Made by a program: the position numbers and the translations under genes. 7,339 bases of DNA. Source: Bacillota bacterium (GTDB lineage: Bacteria > Bacillota > Clostridia > Christensenellales > CAG-138). Of the stretch, positions 5,864 through 7,339 are shown one piece after another. The stretch lies in contig JAEZIE010000272.1 of assembly GCA_023416175.1 (NCBI GenBank), forward strand, positions 1 through 7,339, written 5' to 3'. The notes under the pieces are model-generated. The model saw only the letters and a program-made list of their open reading frames with translations. It was not told where the DNA came from and made no database searches. Positions within the stretch are counted from its first letter, which is position 1; each line of letters starts with the position of its first letter.

Positions 5864-5940
5864 TCTCCGGAGCGAGGCGTAGCAGCGCTACGTTGAGCGG
5901 AGAGCGACACCGCCTCGTGCAAAAAGAGCCGCTGCGACGA
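5864..5940 (+). other. GC-rich stretch with competing hairpins between the GNAT and membrane-protein genes
   Basis: TCTCCG (5864-5869) can pair with CGGAGA (5898-5903), enclosing CGTAG/CTACG (5878-5882 with 5888-5892). Alternatively CGAGGCG (5873-5879) can pair with CGCCTCG (5911-5917), and GCAGCG (5882-5887) with CGCTGC (5930-5935). The first and second options cross each other and so exclude one another in a simple fold. No T-run follows, so it is not a plain terminator. It could be a structured leader of the next gene, a dispersed repeat, or a pseudogene relic. Confidence 0.35.
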
Positions 5941-5987
5941 CGCGTTAATGTTTGGAATTAGTATGAGAAAGAATTCAGGAGGTGTGT

Positions 5988-6608
5988 ATGAATTCTCTGG
6001 TAGGTAAAATTGGAGCCGCCGTGACCGGCACGGCAATTGTTGCCTTTGCCCTTTCCATGCTTTGGGGGACCCTGTTTACAAGTTGCTTGTCGAGCATGTT
6101 TATTGCAATCGGCTTCCTCCCCTTTGTATCTTCCATGGTGGCGGTAAATAAAGATCCGGAAAAAAAGGCGGCAGGTCTTACGGCTATTGCCTTTTCCGTG
6201 GTCTATGCCGTCATCATTTTTCTGGTATATTTTGCCGAATGCACCACGGTGCGCATGAACGGCGCTTTAAGCGAAGAGGCGCTTTCCATCATCAGCTTCG
6301 GCCGTACCGGCAGCCTGTTTTTCAATTATGACCTGCTCGGCTATGGGTTTATGGGGCTTTCAACTTTCCTTGTCGCTTTTACGGTAGAGCCTAAAACAAA
6401 AGGGGACGCTATACTGCGGATGCTGCTTTGGATACACGGCATATTCTTTTTCTCCGGCCTGATTATGCCGATGTTTCCGTTATTCACACCCGGCACCAGC
6501 GGTGCGATTGGCGTTCTCCTACTTGAATTCTGGTGCTTGTACTTCCTACCGATCTGCATCCTGGGGTATAAGTACTTCACAAAGGCGAAAAACCACAAAA
6601 CCGTTTGA
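5988..6608 (+). CDS. Six-helix membrane protein of unknown function
   Basis: A 206-residue hydrophobic protein with six likely transmembrane segments, at about residues 7-29, 33-53, 63-83, 112-133, 144-164 and 174-194. Short charged loops lie at NKDPEKKAAG (54-63) and EPKTKGDAILR (134-144), and a longer loop between segments 3 and 4 holds ECTTVRMNGALSEEALS. The tail is basic (KAKNHKTV). It resembles hypothetical membrane proteins I associate with Clostridia but I cannot name a domain or activity. ATG 5988 has a perfect AGGAGG at 5977-5982 five bases upstream; the in-frame GTG at 5982 overlaps that site and is rejected. The gene is 124 nt after GNAT and may be read from its own promoter in the structured leader or from the upstream operon. 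Terminator hairpins follow at 6615 and 6709. Confidence 0.75.
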   Translation: MNSLVGKIGAAVTGTAIVAFALSMLWGTLFTSCLSSMFIAIGFLPFVSSMVAVNKDPEKKAAGLTAIAFSVVYAVIIFLVYFAECTTVRMNGALSEEALSIISFGRTGSLFFNYDLLGYGFMGLSTFLVAFTVEPKTKGDAILRMLLWIHGIFFFSGLIMPMFPLFTPGTSGAIGVLLLEFWCLYFLPICILGYKYFTKAKNHKTV

Positions 6609-6611
6609 ACG

Positions 6612-6638
6612 AAAAAAGCCCGCCATATGACGGGCTTT
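6612..6638 (-). terminator. Intrinsic terminator, strongest on the minus strand
   Basis: AAAGCCCG (6615-6622) pairs with CGGGCTTT (6631-6638) around an 8-base loop containing CATATG. Read on the minus strand the stem is followed by TTTTTT, a good terminator for transcription from the ZIP gene; on the + strand the T-run is only TTT, so it would be weaker for the membrane-protein gene that ends at 6608. Confidence 0.75.
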
Positions 6639-6708
6639 CAGTTCGATTCGGGAGCTAAGAGGCTTCCAACCGCCGCCAGCGACATGCGCGGTTGTTCCAG
6701 AATCCTCG

Positions 6709-6733
6709 AAAAAGTGCCGCAAGGCACTTTTTT
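6709..6733. terminator. Bidirectional terminator next to the ZIP stop codon
   Basis: AAAAAGTGCC (6709-6718) pairs perfectly with GGCACTTTTT (6723-6732) around a GCAA tetraloop, with T-runs of five or six on both strands. It lies five bases beyond the ZIP stop (6739-6741) and can also end + strand transcripts that read past the hairpin at 6615. Confidence 0.85.
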
Positions 6734-6738
6734 GACAG

Positions 6739-7339
6739 TTATCCCAGCGCGACGTCCAAAATCATCATAATCAAAAATCCCAACATCACGCCCATGGTAC
6801 CTACATTGGAATGCTCCCCAAGATGCGCTTCGGGAATGAGTTCCTCCACCACCACATACATCATGGCGCCCGCCGCAAAGGAAAGCATCCAGGGCATATA
6901 AGGGGCAATGAATCCGGAAAGGAGCACCGTGAGTAGGCCAAATATCGGCTCTACGATACCGGACATGCTGCCAAACAAAAAGGCTTTTCCAACGCGCATA
7001 CCTTCCTGCCGCAGCGGCAGCGAAATCGCCGCGCCCTCCGGGAAATTCTGAATGCCTATGCCTATGGCAAGTGCCATTGCGGATGCGAACATCCCGACAT
7101 CTCCGCCGTGCTGGGCCGCAAGCGCAAAGGAAAGGCCGACGGCCATGCCCTCTGGAATGTTATGCAGCGTCACCGCCAGAACCAGCAGGGAGGTCCGTTT
7201 CATGGAGGAGGAGAGTCCCTCCTTAGCGTTCGCGCCCGGATGCAGGTGGGGAATCAAGCGGTCCAGCAGGTATAAGAACGCAATGCCCAGAATAAAGCCG
7301 CCCGCCGCGGGAATCCAGCCAATCTGACCGGCTGCCTTC
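6739..7339 (-). CDS. ZIP-family metal transporter (N-terminus beyond the right edge)
   Basis: The minus-strand frame is open to the window edge and gives 199 C-terminal residues of an integral membrane metal importer, typically for zinc, iron or manganese. The first visible segment, GWIPAAGGFILGIAFLYLLD, is a membrane helix; the loop HLHPGANAKEG with two His matches the metal-rich variable loop between helices 3 and 4. The two signature transport helices follow: LHNIPEGMAVG (around 7164-7147) and IQNFPEGAAIS (around 7050-7033), which carry the binuclear metal site in this family. A late VVVEELIPEAH motif and a last helix ending DVALG then stop at 6741. It looks like the GufA/ZupT-like bacterial branch. 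The TTG at 7255-7257 is only an internal codon, not a start. A terminator follows within five bases of the stop. Confidence 0.92.
   Translation of the reverse strand, partial: KAAGQIGWIPAAGGFILGIAFLYLLDRLIPHLHPGANAKEGLSSSMKRTSLLVLAVTLHNIPEGMAVGLSFALAAQHGGDVGMFASAMALAIGIGIQNFPEGAAISLPLRQEGMRVGKAFLFGSMSGIVEPIFGLLTVLLSGFIAPYMPWMLSFAAGAMMYVVVEELIPEAHLGEHSNVGTMGVMLGFLIMMILDVALG

Noticed and set aside
5982..5987. GTG start for the membrane protein
   Set aside because: It overlaps the AGGAGG ribosome-binding site that serves ATG 5988.
6640..6656. GTTCGATTC resembling a tRNA T-loop
   Set aside because: The flanking bases do not form a T stem and no acceptor, D or anticodon arms can be built around it on either strand.
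1..7339. A new defence system, biosynthetic cluster or mobile element
   Set aside because: The genes belong to common families with separate promoters and terminators; no conserved multi-gene architecture, integrase, transposase or long flanking repeat is visible.

Overview
The window looks like ordinary chromosomal accessory DNA from a low-to-mid GC Gram-positive bacterium, most likely a member of the Clostridia (Bacillota). This rests on AGGAGG-type Shine-Dalgarno sites, a lipoprotein with a Thr/Pro/Ser-rich stalk of the Gram-positive kind, several intrinsic terminators, and proteins whose overall look matches clostridial families. By my count the first 480 bases are about 41% G+C; the rest looks nearer 50-55% by eye, so the leftmost gene may have a different history. 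No rRNA, tRNA, transposase, integrase, CRISPR array or phage gene is visible, and I do not see a coherent new multi-gene system.

Left part (1-3616, all + strand): the 3' end of a uracil-DNA-glycosylase-superfamily protein; an HD-domain hydrolase related to the HD domain of CCA-adding enzymes, whose likely N-terminus lies in a different, well-initiated frame just upstream (probable frameshift); a HAD-superfamily hydrolase with Asn in place of the second motif I Asp; and a winged-helix DNA glycosylase of the AlkZ/YcaQ (HTH_42) family carrying a Q-F-D catalytic-type motif. Two of these four genes belong to DNA base-repair families. The HD and HAD genes each have their own leader, and the two leaders share an identically spaced promoter-like pattern. 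A strong bidirectional terminator at 3634-3665 closes this block.

Middle part (3666-6608): a minus-strand lipoprotein gene converges on that terminator. Its 5' end faces a divergent + strand group: a VOC/glyoxalase-fold protein, a GNAT acetyltransferase 26 nt behind it, and, after a 124-nt GC-rich stretch with competing hairpins, a six-helix membrane protein of unknown function. The VOC and GNAT genes are probably co-transcribed; small resistance or metabolite-modification roles are typical of both families, but no substrate can be read from sequence.

Right part (6609-7339): two terminator hairpins about 70 nt apart separate the membrane-protein gene from the convergent 3' part of a ZIP-family metal transporter, which runs off the right edge. 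The spacer between the terminators folds into further small hairpins and could be a 3'UTR-derived small RNA, though no promoter is evident.
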